A DNA stretch of 64,000 nucleotides from Volvox africanus. Its lineage: Eukaryota; Chlorophyta; Chlorophyceae; Chlamydomonadales; Volvocaceae. Location of the stretch: contig BSDZ01000010.1 of the NCBI GenBank assembly GCA_030268105.1, positions 4,192,001 to 4,256,000 of the forward strand. The letters run 5' to 3'. The notes beneath the pieces are model-generated. The model was not told the DNA's origin. It searched no databases and saw nothing but the letters and a program-made list of their open reading frames with translations. This document shows, piece after piece, positions 18,968 through 31,496 of this stretch (position 1 is the first letter of the stretch; each line of letters opens with the position of its first letter). The translations under genes were made by a program, and so were the position numbers.

Positions 18968-21900
18968 ATGAGCCCCGTCTCTTCTGAGCCGTATTTATCT
19001 CGTCAAGGCATAGGCATCAACCTTTTGGCCAAGCGCTTTCAATTGGTGGTGGCAAATACAAGTCTGGCAACTTTGACTCTACAACTGAAGTCGCCAAAAG
19101 CTCTGAGTGCCGGAATCAGCGACTGCTCGTGGTGTGAGAATTGAGGAATCACTCGTGACGCGAATACTGGTCCACAAAATACGGAGCACAGCGACCGCCG
19201 CCTCTGGTCAACAATGACCATAATCGCCTGCCTACATCGGGAACTGTAACGCGCAACAATGGGAAAGGATAGGTTATCAGACCCATTAGGTCTGAGCAAT
19301 TATGCTACGTGGTCATTCAGATTCCAATCTATGATGCAAGAGAACAACCTGGATAGATGGCTGAGAGACGAACCAATGACCGACGAGGACATCGCCACGT
19401 CAAACAAGGTCAGAAACATCCATGTCAAAAATGTCCAAGATCATCACTTGGCAATTATCAGAGCAGTGCCCAACGCCAAGGGAGCATGGGAGAGGCTCGC
19501 GGCTGTTTTTGCGGCAAGCAGCGACGCAAGAAAATCTCAGCTTGTTGCTGAACTGTCAGCCCTTAAAATGGCACAAAATGAAGCCCTAATCTTATATCTG
19601 GCTTGCGTCCGCAATCTATATACGGACTTGGTGGAAGTGGGACACCCCATTACCGAACGGGAAGTTACCTACAATCTACTGGTGGGACTCCCGAAGAAAT
19701 TCTCGGTCATTGTTACCACGCTGACAGTCAATGGCCAATACAATTTGGATACCGTGGGCGCTCAACTATTGGCTTTTGAGAAACGAGTCGATGCAGAGGG
19801 TGATTCCGTTGCTTTCAGTGCAACAAGCCAAAGAGACAATTGCAGCACCGGACAATATCACAGCGAGACTAGCCGCAATCACCATGACACAATTGAACGC
19901 GACTACGGAGGTAATTCGGTAACATTTGCCGGCACAAGTCGAGGAGGCACATGGAGCGCTGTCAACAACAGCCACAACGGATGGAACCATCGCGGCAACA
20001 CGTTTGATCGAGGATACAGGAATATGCCAATCATCAATCAAGGCGATGCATGGAGTTATGGAAGAGATGGCCGCAACGGAGTAAGCCAACATGAACACAG
20101 ATCAGGTTATGGCTACGACGGGACAGTGCAATGCCAACTATGTGAAAATTATGGACATACCGCGCGACAATGCCGCGCACCACGCATGCCACAACCTCCA
20201 GGCCAAATAAGACGCAACAGACAAGATGGCAACTACAACCGCCAAGGCAACAGGAGCCACAACACCGTCGATGCCACAGCGTTATCCAGGCCAACAAGTT
20301 GACAGGAAAGTGGAGAGCGACGATCCAATCAACCAGAGAACTGCGCATTCGTGGGATCCCAATACGACAAATTACAAGGGTGGTACGTGGACTCCGGCGC
20401 ATCTCACCACATCACGTACGACGAACGGGAGCTAACCAACGTGGTTGGAATAAGCCGACGGGAACGTTTTGATATCATGAGCATGGGTGGGGAAACCATT
20501 CAACCTATCGCGGTAGGCACCCTCATACTGGTGTCCACACTCTACCCCGACACCAAAATCACCATCAACAACGTTTACATGGTGCCACACAGCTGCGTCA
20601 AAGTCCTGTCCGTCTCATATATCAACGACAGATCCAATGAAGGGGAAATCATGTTCACCAAGCATATGGTCTACATAAAACGTTATGGAAACATGATCAT
20701 TGCAGGCTGACGAGAAGGTAATTTATATAGGTTGGAGTGTGACGTCGGTCAACCTAACGACGCACATTTCAGCTTTGCCGGTGCTGCCCACGCCAAGCTG
20801 TCAAGCCAAAGCGAAGGCCTGTGGCACCGACGCTTTGGGCACATTGGACTCAGAGGTCTGCAGAAGCTAATCAGGCACGGAATGGTGATAGGCGTCGACA
20901 ATGTACCACAACAGAAGGTCACCCCCGCCAAGTGTGAGACTTGTGTTTTATCACGGCAAACGCGCAGAACCCACAAATCCACGGGGCACAAATCTGATAG
21001 ACCAATGGAGCTCATCCATGTGGACGTCTGCGGCCCCATGCCGGACAACACCCCAAATGGGTCACGGTACATGACTGTGCTATTGGATGGCTGCACAAAG
21101 TTTTCAGCAGTTGCATTCACCAACACCAAGGAGGCGGTTAAGGACAAGCTGGTAACGATGATAAATCAGCTGGAGAACATGTGTGGACATAAGACGTGGG
21201 AGATGCGGTCCGACAGAGGAGGAGAATTCGTCAATTCCCAACTACAAGCCTTCTTTGCTTCCAGAGGGATCAGGCATGGGCCAACAGTTGGATACACCCC
21301 TGAACAAAATGGCGCTGCAGAGAGATTAAACCGGACCCTGCTGGAAAAGATGCGCGCCCTATTGCTGGAATCCAAACTCCCTCAAAAAATGTGGGCTGAG
21401 GCGGCAGCCACAGCCAACTACCTACGCAATATATCCCCAGCAGATGGTATCTCCCGTACCCCGTACGAGCTCTTCACTGGAAAGGTTCCAGAGGTCGATC
21501 ATTTGCGCGTTTTTTGCTGCACGGCTTATGTCCACGTGCCCAAGGCAAAGTGCAACAAACTGGATCCCGTGAGTCGACGAGGTATAATGGTGGGATATGG
21601 TGATGGGGGCAGCTACCGGATATTATTCCCGGACGGGTCAGTATCAAGACACAGCGATGTTGTATTCGATGAACAACAGGCCACGCACGAACCATACAAA
21701 CCCTCGGATGACAACCGTGACAATGCTGAAACTGACTCCGATTCCGACATGGACGACCCAGAGCCACGACCGAGAGCTGTTCCTATGTCCACCAATGCAC
21801 ACAATGGTGATGGCCACGAGCCGAATCCACCTCAACCACCACCTCCCGTAACACGCACAGCACAAAGCTATCCAAATGCAGCAGGAACAGGAGCCGTCAA

Positions 21901-22102
21901 CGATGGAGCGGGCCCATCGGGAAGCCAACCAAGGCAAGACCCAATACAACCTGAGGACACCGACGACTCCGACATTGAAGACATGGCAACAGAAGAAGAC
22001 ATGGATGAGGACAACACGAGGTTAGCCAACCGCTACCCCATCCACGTGCGAAAGCGCCCATGTGAGTGATGGCTCACTCAAAGATCGGTGGCAGCACGTA
22101 TC
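18968..22102 (+). mobile_element. Ty1/copia element, copy B, truncated before RT
   Basis: It begins with ATGAGCCCCG, which matches the primer-site core of copia-A, so the internal region appears to start at the primer site without a 5' LTR. A leader of about 290 bp with no clear gene leads to gag at 19259. Coding runs to 22066 and the CACTA end begins at 22103. No RT, RNase H or 3' LTR was found anywhere to the right. Confidence 0.8.
19259..22069 (+). pseudogene. copia-B gag-protease-integrase polyprotein with three in-frame TGA
   Basis: A single reading frame is kept over 2.8 kb but is interrupted by TGA at 20300, 20708 and 22067. Gag starts MGKDRLSDPLGLSNYATW and has a zinc knuckle, CQLCENYGHTARQC (C-x2-C-x4-H-x4-C). 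The protease has WYVDSGASHHITYD. The pre-integrase domain (GLWHRRFGHIGLRGLQKL...CETC) and integrase with catalytic D, D, E in HVDVCGPMP, RSDRGGEFVN and NGAAERLNRTL follow. An acidic linker ends NRYPIHVRKRPCE-TGA-WLTQRS. Copia Pols normally continue into RT here. The third TGA sits where related elements tend to have tryptophan. Confidence 0.9.
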
Positions 22103-22520
22103 CACTATAACAACAGATTCGTGCGTTAGGCTCGCGTTAGGCTGCGTTAGGGCGCGTATGTGTGCGTTTTGTGCGTTAGCGGTTGCGTTAGCCTAACGCG
22201 AGCCTAACGCAAAGAAATAGAAAACTGGACAGAACGTCTGTTATAGTGCGTCGTTTTCAAGTTCGCTTAAATGAAAACAATATTTATAATGATTATAAAA
22301 TTTCCCTGTAATTTTTATTACGTTTCGTGGTGCTCGAAAATCGGGGGCTTGCGTATGTTCTAACGCGAGCCTAACGCAAACCTAACGCACGCGATTGCAA
22401 ACCTAACGCACGCGTTAACTTTACGCAAACAGCTTGCGTATATCTTGCGTACATTGTGTTACCATACGCACGTAACGCACTGTAACGCAGTTTACGCAAA
22501 GTTTATGTAGATAGCGCATA
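22103..22520 (+). mobile_element. CACTA transposon terminus with subterminal repeats
   Basis: Starts CACTATAACAACAGA, the hallmark end of CACTA/En-Spm transposons. About 400 bp of GCGTTAG(G) and its complement CTAACGC follow, in both orientations and at short spacing, as expected of transposase-binding subterminal repeats. An inverted copy of the end, TCTGTTATAGTG, lies at 22237-22248. The opposite terminus of the element was not found. Confidence 0.8.
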
Positions 22521-25456
22521 ATAAAGTTCGGAGCACGGGTTCGCCGGATTTTTTTAGTTTGCTTACTTGCTCTTATTGTGCAGTAGCATTGGAGACTTTG
22601 TGCATAAAATATCTTCAAAGTTAATTTCAATTTAGGATAGCGCTATGAATACTAGTCGTTGTACAAGAGATTGCTCTGGTGAACGCTTGTTAACATCGCT
22701 AAATCGCTACCATTATATGGATTTAGAACCTGTAAATGTGGCTTACTTTTTAACATAAAACTCTGAAGTGCCACACATGGCTGTTCATGGCTACCTTTCT
22801 AATGATGGAAGGGTTTCTAATTATTAAGCAGCAAGCTGCCGGAGTTAGCAAGCGTGGGTAAGGATCGCGGAAATTTGGCAACAGCAAACCTTACACAGTA
22901 GCCAGGCAACAATGTTGCCAGATGGAGACCCAAACAAAGTCACCAAGAGCCACAGTTACACATCGAGCAGGCCCCCAAAATTATATAGCCTTGTCCGGCA
23001 AGCACCATAGCAGCTTTGCGTAGGTGCGAAATTTGACCATGAAAATGACCATGTGTGAGACGTAATCTATGACCCCAATGCTTCCCAAATCCAGATATAA
23101 GGCAAGGCAGAATAGTTCAATCGCTGCACGGGAATGAATAGTTCAACGGATTCACGCCACAATTTTCAGCACGGTTATTATTTTATCATCGCATAAAAAA
23201 CGTCATGCACATTCCTAACCAAAATTGTTTCATGGCTCCAGAAACTCCAAGCACGTTCCTAATGATTCCTCTAGACGGTGCTGTACTGAGGGCTGCCCAG
23301 AACCCTGGCCTTCCATCCCATCCCGCTGGCCCTCGCTCCCAGGTACTGGTGCAACGAAACCATCCTAACTCTCCGATGTGCTATCCATGTCCATCATGAA
23401 CTTCAGAAGCTTGCGAGTACTCCTATTGTGCCTGTATGCGTGTTGAGGTCAGACAACCCTCCTAGCATTGTGAACCTGTTTTGCTACTTCGTCAACCAGT
23501 TCGGCACTTTTCCGAAGGCGGCCACGCATTTCCTTGTGCAAGAGCCTATAGTTCTCCTTGACTTCCAAGAGCTCCTTTTGCAAGCTTGCTGATCGCTCCA
23601 CTCCAATTTGACATCCGTTTCCTGGCTTTGGAGCTTAAGCCGCTCCGTGTCAAGCTCGCTTTGCAGAGAAAACGAGTGTTCCTGCTCCACATGCAGGCTT
23701 TCCTCCTGCAGCTGCACTTTCTTCCTTCGATCCTGCAGCTCACACCTACAAGCAAGGCGTACAGGCGGCGTTGGCTACCAAAACATATCACAGCATAAAA
23801 TGCACATAGACAGGGCATCACAAGTACAAACTTTGCAATGGTAATTCTAAACATCCACGTCACAATGAAGTCACTTCTCATCGCTACTTAAACAAGGAAG
23901 AGCCAAGCTTTGAGCCAAGCTGCCGCTGCCTTCATCGATGCCATCTAGCAGCTCCAACACGATGTTGCCTTCCAGTGGCTCTGTTCGAGGCATGACACAC
24001 TGAAAATGTTCCTGACTTTCAGGAAATAGTGTTTCTGGGATGCAAAGAGTTTCATGTCATTCCATCATAAGCAGGAGGCGGCTCCATTCGTTACTGAAGC
24101 AATTAATATTCTTTTATAAATATATTATTAGCTGTTGATGCTGCAGAAATTGTACGTATGCTGCCTGTCCAACAGAACTGCTACCGTATGACATGGACGA
24201 CCTGACGACTGTGTACAACGCCGACCAAAGAAGTACACCCCGTGAGCATGCATATTTGTGCATATGCATGAAAGGAAAGTGTAAGATATGTGTATGTCCT
24301 ATACACCTTGTTTAAAATGTTTATGTCATTCGCCAATAGTCCATGCCAACTGCCAAAATCGTGATTTCACTCATGATATGAACAAGTCCAGCTGTTGGGC
24401 CAGGCTTAGCCCTTAAGGTTCTGATTTCAGTACGGAAGTCGTAACTTGACCACCTTGGTACTCCTATAGATTCAAACGATTTGCAGTTCGTAAAGAAGAA
24501 GGCTATTAGACTACTCTAACTTACTTCCTTTATTTGAATGGTCGTCCATCTGTTTGTGTGTCATTCAAAGCAATAAATAAACATTGTGTCAACTCTGTCA
24601 TCCCGTATAGCATGCACTGAATGAAGCTGCATGCATGCAAGTAAATACAGCAGATAAATGCCAGGGAACTATTGATTTTTGGAAGCCAGCATAATTGTTT
24701 CTTACCACAAAAGTGTGCACATATCTTTGATACTTCCTAGCAGCATATGCATTATGATTTTGAACGAAGGGCAGCAACCAAACATAATGAATCCTGTCCC
24801 CAAATCAATTACATCAATCCACACATTCATTATTTAGCAGCAGACAGGGAAGCACATACATGTACTGGTACTCCCTATTCCTAGCACACTCCAGCGGCAT
24901 GTGTCTGCATGATCTTAACCTTGAACGCCACATATGAATACGTACGCATGCAAGGAACCCCAGCAAAAATGCGGGAAAGTAAAGGGTCTGCAGTCAGATA
25001 GAACAAGAAAACATCACCAAGGCGCGGGTAACATGGCGCAAGATCTGCCATACACATGATGTATACCCTTTTCCATCAACCACCAAATGAAGCTAATGAC
25101 AATATAGTCACAATCCCCTGGAGTTAAGCCTTCCAAGGTAAACAACATGCAACTGTACACTTGTGTAAACCCCGCCCCTTCTTCCTGCGGCTTAAGGAAT
25201 AATAGAAAGCAAGTCCGCACCCTACCATGCTAACTAATTGGTTCCCCATACACTGTTCATGAGGCTTGATTGATCACAAAATCAAATGTACCATGCCTCT
25301 CACTTTTTTACAAGCAATGTCCGGCATCAATAAACCCCAGCCCCCATATTAGGTACAACATGCACAGGCTACATACAAGAGTTCACAACTACATTTTAAT
25401 TGTGCTTGTGCACATGTACCCAATCAGCAGCAAATGATCAGGCATATTCACCTCCA
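22521..25456. other. Non-coding interior of the CACTA element
   Basis: AT-rich sequence between the subterminal repeats and the 3' end of the transposase gene. Apart from the coiled-coil fragment at 23451-23745, I see no convincing gene, RNA or repeat here. Confidence 0.5.
23451..23745 (-). pseudogene. Coiled-coil coding fragment with a frameshift
   Basis: After a possible splice acceptor (CTTGTAG) at 23745 the frame reads DRRKKVQLQEESLHVEQEH and SELDTERLKLQSQETDVKLE. After a one-base shift near 23600 it continues as SASLQKELLEVKENYRLLHK and RKSAELVDEVAKQVHNARRVV-stop. Both halves are charged, leucine-rich heptad-like sequence, so they were probably one coiled coil. The parent gene is unknown. 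It may be a C-terminal exon of a transposon protein. Confidence 0.4.
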
Positions 25457-28095
25457 TCATTGGTCGGAAGCTGAGAGAAGGTAACATATGTGAGGAAAGC
25501 TTAGCTCATTGTTGACACGGCAACGAATGACCTTTGAATCTATCATGCCAACCTCCTTGGGAAAATAATTAAGGAGTATTTCCTGTCGTACCTCATTCAC
25601 CGTGGCATCCCGCCTGGAGTAATCCTTCACCCGGTAAAGCTCCTTGGGCCTCAACACCTCAGCTCGGTGCAGATTGCAGACAGCAACTTTTACAGGTGCC
25701 ACATCACACCTTGGACGGATCAGCGCAAAGAATAATATTTCCCCAATGAAAATGCTTACCCTAGGGTCACTCTCTGAAACCATACCCCCAGGGCCATACA
25801 TGCACTTGAAATGGTAAGACTGTCGCTTAGTGGCCCTGGCATAATCCACTGAAAGCACCACCTCATCTCTCCGTTTCAGTGCCCGCTTGAAAATGTATAT
25901 GTCACTGTCTTGTAGGACCGATGGTAATAAGTTAGTACGGGCCATGAAATCTTCTGTCTCCTCTGTGCGCAGAATACCACCAAGAATGTGTGATCGCTGT
26001 TCTGCATCAGCAATGTAGCCCTGGCCAAGAAGCTGTGAGCCCTCACTGTCCTCCTCATCTAAGAAAACATCTCTTTTGCTGGGATTTAATTGAATATTAT
26101 CTGCACGGTATCCTGGGACCCATTCATCAAATGTCCTAAACGTTTCAGGATGGGCAGCTTTGAGATGTGTGAGCCAAAGAGATGCAAGGTAGCCACCTGC
26201 AAGTACGAGTTCTGGAACGGTAGGTGATCTGTACTTAACAATACTCTTCATCATTTGCATTCCACGCTCTACCCAGAACTCGGTAGCAAATGCAACGTGC
26301 CCCCGTGCATTCTCCTGCTCTCGCAGTCTGCAGACTAGGATATGTAGGTTGTAAGTACAGAACTGTATCCCGAAGACATGTTCAGCTGCAATGCTGAAAG
26401 ACTTCAGCAGCCCCGCAGCATGATTGTTGGCGTCTGCTGAGAAGTCCGAAGGATCATAACGAAAGTAATGCAGTAGTGCTGTCCGTAAATTGTTCCACAT
26501 GACCTTAATATTAAAGGACTTGGTAATACCATCGACAACACGTTGGACAACTGGCATCAGTGGTGTGCTGCTTTGCAGGGAGTCTTCCTCATGAAGGATG
26601 TAGACTGAATAGCTATCTAACCAATGCAACCAGTCCTCCATTGTCCAGGTACCTCTGTGTTTTACTATGTCACGATACGGCCGGTTAAGGTCATTGGTTG
26701 TGATAATGTGGCTTGCACGCTGTGCCATAATTTTCCGCTGTGGGCCAAGAATGGTGTAGTCCATGACATGTCTTCCAAGCTTTCCAAGAATAGTGTTCCA
26801 AAAACGCTTTATAACACCAAAAAGGGCTGCATGTGCAACTGGTACGACAAAGACCTCATTATAGTTGCAGTAGTCAAGCTCTCGAATAATTGGGCTAAGG
26901 CCTTAACAGCCTACAATCCCAGTCCACTGAGGATCTTTCATAGCCAATGCTGCACGCTTGAGATGCATTTCATGGCTGACCATTATTCTTGGGTCCCCAC
27001 AACGTGCTGACAGGGGAGCATTTTCCATGTCCGGTATAACACCATCGAAAATGCAGTTGACATCAGCGTCTACTGCGTAGCCAGGAAAGTACATGCCACC
27101 ACCCTCACCACTCACCCCCTTCAGTAGGCAGTGGCCACATCCAGTAGCTGATGTGTGTGAGTTCCACAAACTTAATTTCCTGTTAGCAGGAGTATCTGCA
27201 TGCATGCAAATGAGGCAAACAGCAAAAAGGACACATGCAAAGTACCAATCTTATGTCAATTATGTAAACAAGCTGTCTTGCTGGCCTCAATCACAATATT
27301 CTTATCATTATACACATATATAACATATATCCAAATATTTAAGGAGTGCCACAAATATTATATATACCCACTTTGGCTCATCCCGGTCAGGGGCCCTGGT
27401 GCTCGTGTTTGCTGGGTGAGTTGCCCACAGTGTTAACACCCCTTATCCAAATTTTGTGCATATTTCTTAGACACAATAGCATGCTTGAGCGCATACATAT
27501 GCAAACGTGACGTACCTGCAAATATAGCACTTAAGAAGATCTTGTGCTCAAACAGTTGTCGGTCATTGCCCATAACCATAAGTGAACTTTCACTATATGG
27601 CCCATATTCTTTAAATGCATCAAGTGTCCGTGAAACATAAACATCCATACTTGATGGCTCTTCTGGACCAGGAATCACTGGAAGGATATAAGTAAAACGA
27701 AGTTTAGATCTGTGTGCGACAGGTAGGTCTGTGCATCTGCGGATTTATTAACGAAAGGGACAATCATATAAGGGATCAGCAGTTACAGCAATACATGAAC
27801 ATCACAGTCATTACAATCAAGGCCACGAATGATCACGTGCTTAAATATTGTGTAGATATTGCAAGTTTAAACTGAGAACCTGTGGCCCACAGCATTCCTG
27901 TCAAAAGACAATTAAATACCTCAAAACAAAACAAAACAAAATCCTAATTCTCTTGAGTTTTCCCACTGTTCTTTATGCAAAGTTGGAGATAATGTGCCCT
28001 CTCATTTCACGGGAAATGAATGGGCCAAACATGCAGCAGCATAATATGTATATTTTTTCTTGTGTGTATGTGTGTGTGCACACGCATGCACGCAC

Positions 28096-28173
<78 letters not shown>

Positions 28174-30711
28174 GCGCGCGCACGTGTAACTGAAGCAAGG
28201 TAGCCTATTGACATTAAATCAAAATATAAATGTACCTTTCATGCAACATATTCTCACCTCATCAGTAATAAACCAACACTATGAGTTTTGAACTGATATA
28301 CTTGGGCAAAGTCGAATCCAAGATCATAAGCAGAATTTGCATGCTGCATAAGCTGGCCATTCGTTTTTGCGTCAATATCTTTGGCCATTTGGGAACCATA
28401 GAAGTCATCTGGCTCATTATCACGGCCAGTGCCACGAAGCTGGCGGAAGAGTGGATCTGAAAACATGGCCTGTATGATGTTCTCCACCCCAAAATCCCAG
28501 TATCTCTGCAAACAATAAGAGAATGGATATCCAGGGCATTCCAAGCCTTAACAGAACATATATACTATAACCAGGGACATTCTGAAAACATATGACAGTA
28601 TGAAACAGTAATAGGCTACAAATTAATACATTACGATGATACCAATAACGACTAATGGGATGACTGCAAACGTTAAAGCTTTTAATTTATCAAGTAAGCT
28701 TTCAATCACCTTATTGGGTAATGGATGGGCCCCTGCACTTGTGGTCACCATCTTGAAGCGCTTATGCTTCTCTGGGCAATTACATGTGTCATCACGATGA
28801 TCCATCCAGTCCTTTGTGGGTAAAGGTGGAAACCTGCACTTTTCACTAAGGCAGATGTGCTGCTCGAAATCACGTGGGTCTGGTATTCCAAGCATCTTTC
28901 GGAGGACATAAAGACTGGGTGGAACATGGTTACCAGGAGGTAAGCAGATATCCCTCAAGAACCGTAGCTGTCGATCTGCAACCACATCTCAAACACGTCC
29001 AGCCATCTTTTCTTTCAGCCAGGCATATCCAAACTGACCCACGGTTATTCTTGCCTCTGCATGCATTCAATATGCATGTACATGCAGGAGAACAATCTTA
29101 TTTTCTTCCAAAGGCATGCATCCGTCAAACAAGGCAAGATGTTTAATAATGCCCTACAATAGGCCTCAACACTTCTCTTACCTTGGCACACTACAACGCC
29201 ATCACCATTATTCACAGTGACCCTCCACAGAGGGTCATCCAAACGTTCTTTGTACGCTTGAACAGTGCTTCCTGAGGCAAGAAGCTCGGCTGGGTTTGTG
29301 GGTTCCAGCAGCTGTAACTGCCCATGATCCATGGCCCCTAACTGTGAAAGTACACCAAGTTCTGCTGCATCGGGTTCATCATCCTCAGATTCAGGATAAC
29401 TATGTTGGCATAAGGTATCCAGGATTGCTGATATATATTCTAGAGTTTGCCGGTGATTAGGATTGGCAGGATCAAGATCATCCATAACGTGAATGAGAGC
29501 AGAAACAAGTGAGGAGGGCAGAGCTGTTTCTTCCTGAACCTGCGAATGTCCACTGCTATCCCCTGACAACACCTCTGATGTATGCCCTGAACTGTCCTTG
29601 CTGCTACTGCTATGGTCTTCATTATGATCATCAGAGGTGTTGAAGTCATTCTCATTGTCCATGTTTAAGTTGGTATCCTCTGGGAAAGAAAGTCTGCATC
29701 TCTTCATGTGCCCATAAAGCTGCGACCGTGTCCTTCCAGTAAATGGGCATTGAGTACATGCATAAACCTCCTGACCAAGAGGGTCCTGACAACGACTGAA
29801 CTTGTGCTTTTGCAGCCATGCATCTGTGAATTTTGCAGCACAGTAATATTGCATTCATTTAATCATGCTGTCATGCAAGTAAGGAGATACGTAGGTGTAG
29901 CTTGCATGCCAATTTGGCGTGAGGGATATTTTAATTTTTTCCGTGCATACATGCATGGCCACGGTGGATGGCATTTGGAAGGGTTTCATTGGACCCATCC
30001 AAACAAACCACAGTGCCTGGCTCATCACACCAAAGCCCGGGCTAGTATGAATAACTGTACTTTGATTTAAAATTATTGACAGCATGAGTGGGTGGCTGGT
30101 ACGAGATGAGTGCACAATGAATGTTCCAAATAAATATATCCCTTAAAAACCTATATGAACATAAGTCATCCGTGCGCACCTGATATGTTATCCCTTTTGG
30201 ATGAGGCTGGGCGCTTGTTCAGAAGCCTTCCACTGCCTCCAAGGAGGCGGCCAAGAACTTTAACATGGTACTGGTTATGTAAGCCGTACAAGCCAAGATG
30301 TTTATCTCGATCTGATAGCACGTCCCCTCTACTAGAAGTCAACCTCCAAACTGATCCAGGTTGAAATGTAAATAAGGAATTACTGGAGACGAAGTCCATG
30401 AGCTGTCCCACAGTTGAGTCCGTACTTCCAGAAAACGTCAACGTCCGTGACCCAAGTAAAACGATGAAAAGCTGAAGAGCTCGTTCATCATGATTGGACT
30501 GTGTAAATGACACCGTTGAGCAGTATCGCCCTATCGTAACGCCCAACACTGTGATGAGAACAAAAACAGAAGAACCCATGAGGATCCACACTAAATATTC
30601 TGTAACATATACATCAACTAAAACAGGGGCATACAGAGCAACGTAAGAGGCAACAGCAATACCGAAAGTAATGCCACAGAAAAAGCCTAATAAAAGGTGG
30701 GCCATGAGCAT
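25457..30711 (-). pseudogene. CACTA Tnp2-like transposase with ubiquitin-like and zinc-finger N-terminus; one internal TAA
   Basis: Exons that join in phase at GT-AG sites: 30711-30180, 29823-29182, 28975-28710, 28505-28258, 27736-27516 and 27195-25457. The first exon has two hydrophobic stretches (possibly intronic, since another acceptor lies at 30498) and then a ubiquitin-like domain (LQLFIVLLGSRTLTFSG ... YHVKVLGRLLGG). The second has a C-x2-C...H-x3-C zinc finger, CTQCPFTGRTRSQLYGHMKRC, and acidic linkers. Tnp2 signatures follow: CPEKHKRFKMVTTSAG, RYWDFGVENIIQAMFSDPLF, NSAYDLGFDFAQVYQFKTHSVG, YILPVIPGPEEP, LWNSHTSATGCGHCLLKG, and the DUF4218-like YNLHILVCRLREQENARGHV. A TAA at 26903-26905 falls in GIVGC-stop-GLSPII, where relatives have a residue. 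Without it the protein would be about 1040 residues. It would cut and paste the element. Confidence 0.82.
28078..28172. repeat. (CA)n microsatellite in a transposase intron
   Basis: A long CA dinucleotide run with a few CG/TG interruptions at the edges, inside the intron 27737-28257. The peptides encoded by the repeat are not genes. Confidence 0.97.
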
Positions 30712-31496
30712 GTAATAATATACAGTAAAGTAGCAGGATCAGACTGTTTTTCCTTACAGAACTGATATCTGACAAAGGGAAACGACTCCTCCATTGTATG
30801 GAGTGGTACAGGCAGTACTCATGCATGTGGAGTACGAGATATTAAAGTGGAACGTGCATGTCCGCGTAATTTACACTTGAAGTAAATTTTCAATAACGAA
30901 TGATAGACTTGAATAGTAAATTACATGCATACGCACAGGAAGCTCCTTATACATGCATGTACGTGAAATACTGGGATACAGCCTCATCATCATACTTCCA
31001 GGAGCTTGCTAATAAGAAACTTGATTAGCATTCCTTAAAAATAATTTATGACGTTTCTCATGAACTCGTTGACTAGCTTTTACGACAACCAACCGTTACA
31101 TGCCGCAAATAGCTAGCCGCATGCGAAGAGCTAAACAGATTTTTTATGTAGGACGACGGCAATCATCAATATTATTGTAAAATAACATTCTTTATTGCTG
31201 CTGCACCTTGTATATATGTTAAGATTTAAAGGCTAGTGCACAGCATAACTTTTATAGCAGTTGCTCTTGCTTGCTTCACGGGTGGCATTAAATGTACATA
31301 TAAAGGATGTTGTAAAGCAGGGTGACGAAACATTGTTGCTTACATGGGATTGATTGGCAGCCGCACAACCCTGGACGGAGTACCAAAGCACTTCTCTTCA
31401 CTTTTTAGTAGTACGTAGGGCCCATGCCTCATGTCTGCAGCTGTATGTATCCTGCTGAAGGAGCAAGTTATTTGCAATAGTACAACCTTTTAATGA
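30712..31496. promoter_or_regulatory. Divergent intergenic region of the CACTA element
   Basis: 785 bp between the divergent starts of the transposase gene and the accessory gene, repeated in every unit. It should hold both promoters. It is AT-rich with TATATAT stretches, but I cannot assign specific sites. Copies lie at 35730-36514, 40748-41532, 45766-46550, 50784-51568 and 55803-56587. Confidence 0.45.

Noticed and set aside
22103..22248. A stand-alone 146-bp CACTA miniature element
   Set aside because: The ends are inverted copies, but the flanking bases (ATC and CGT) show no target duplication.
28000..28190. Open frames of alternating Val/Cys or Thr/His
   Set aside because: They are translations of the CA microsatellite.
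29855..30115. Small open frames between the ubiquitin-like and zinc-finger exons
   Set aside because: They lie in the intron, repeat only because the unit repeats, and match nothing recognisable.
30480..30711. Transposase N-terminus as a true membrane protein
   Set aside because: The hydrophobic stretches lie upstream of a good splice acceptor at 30498 and may be intron; no other sign of membrane targeting.
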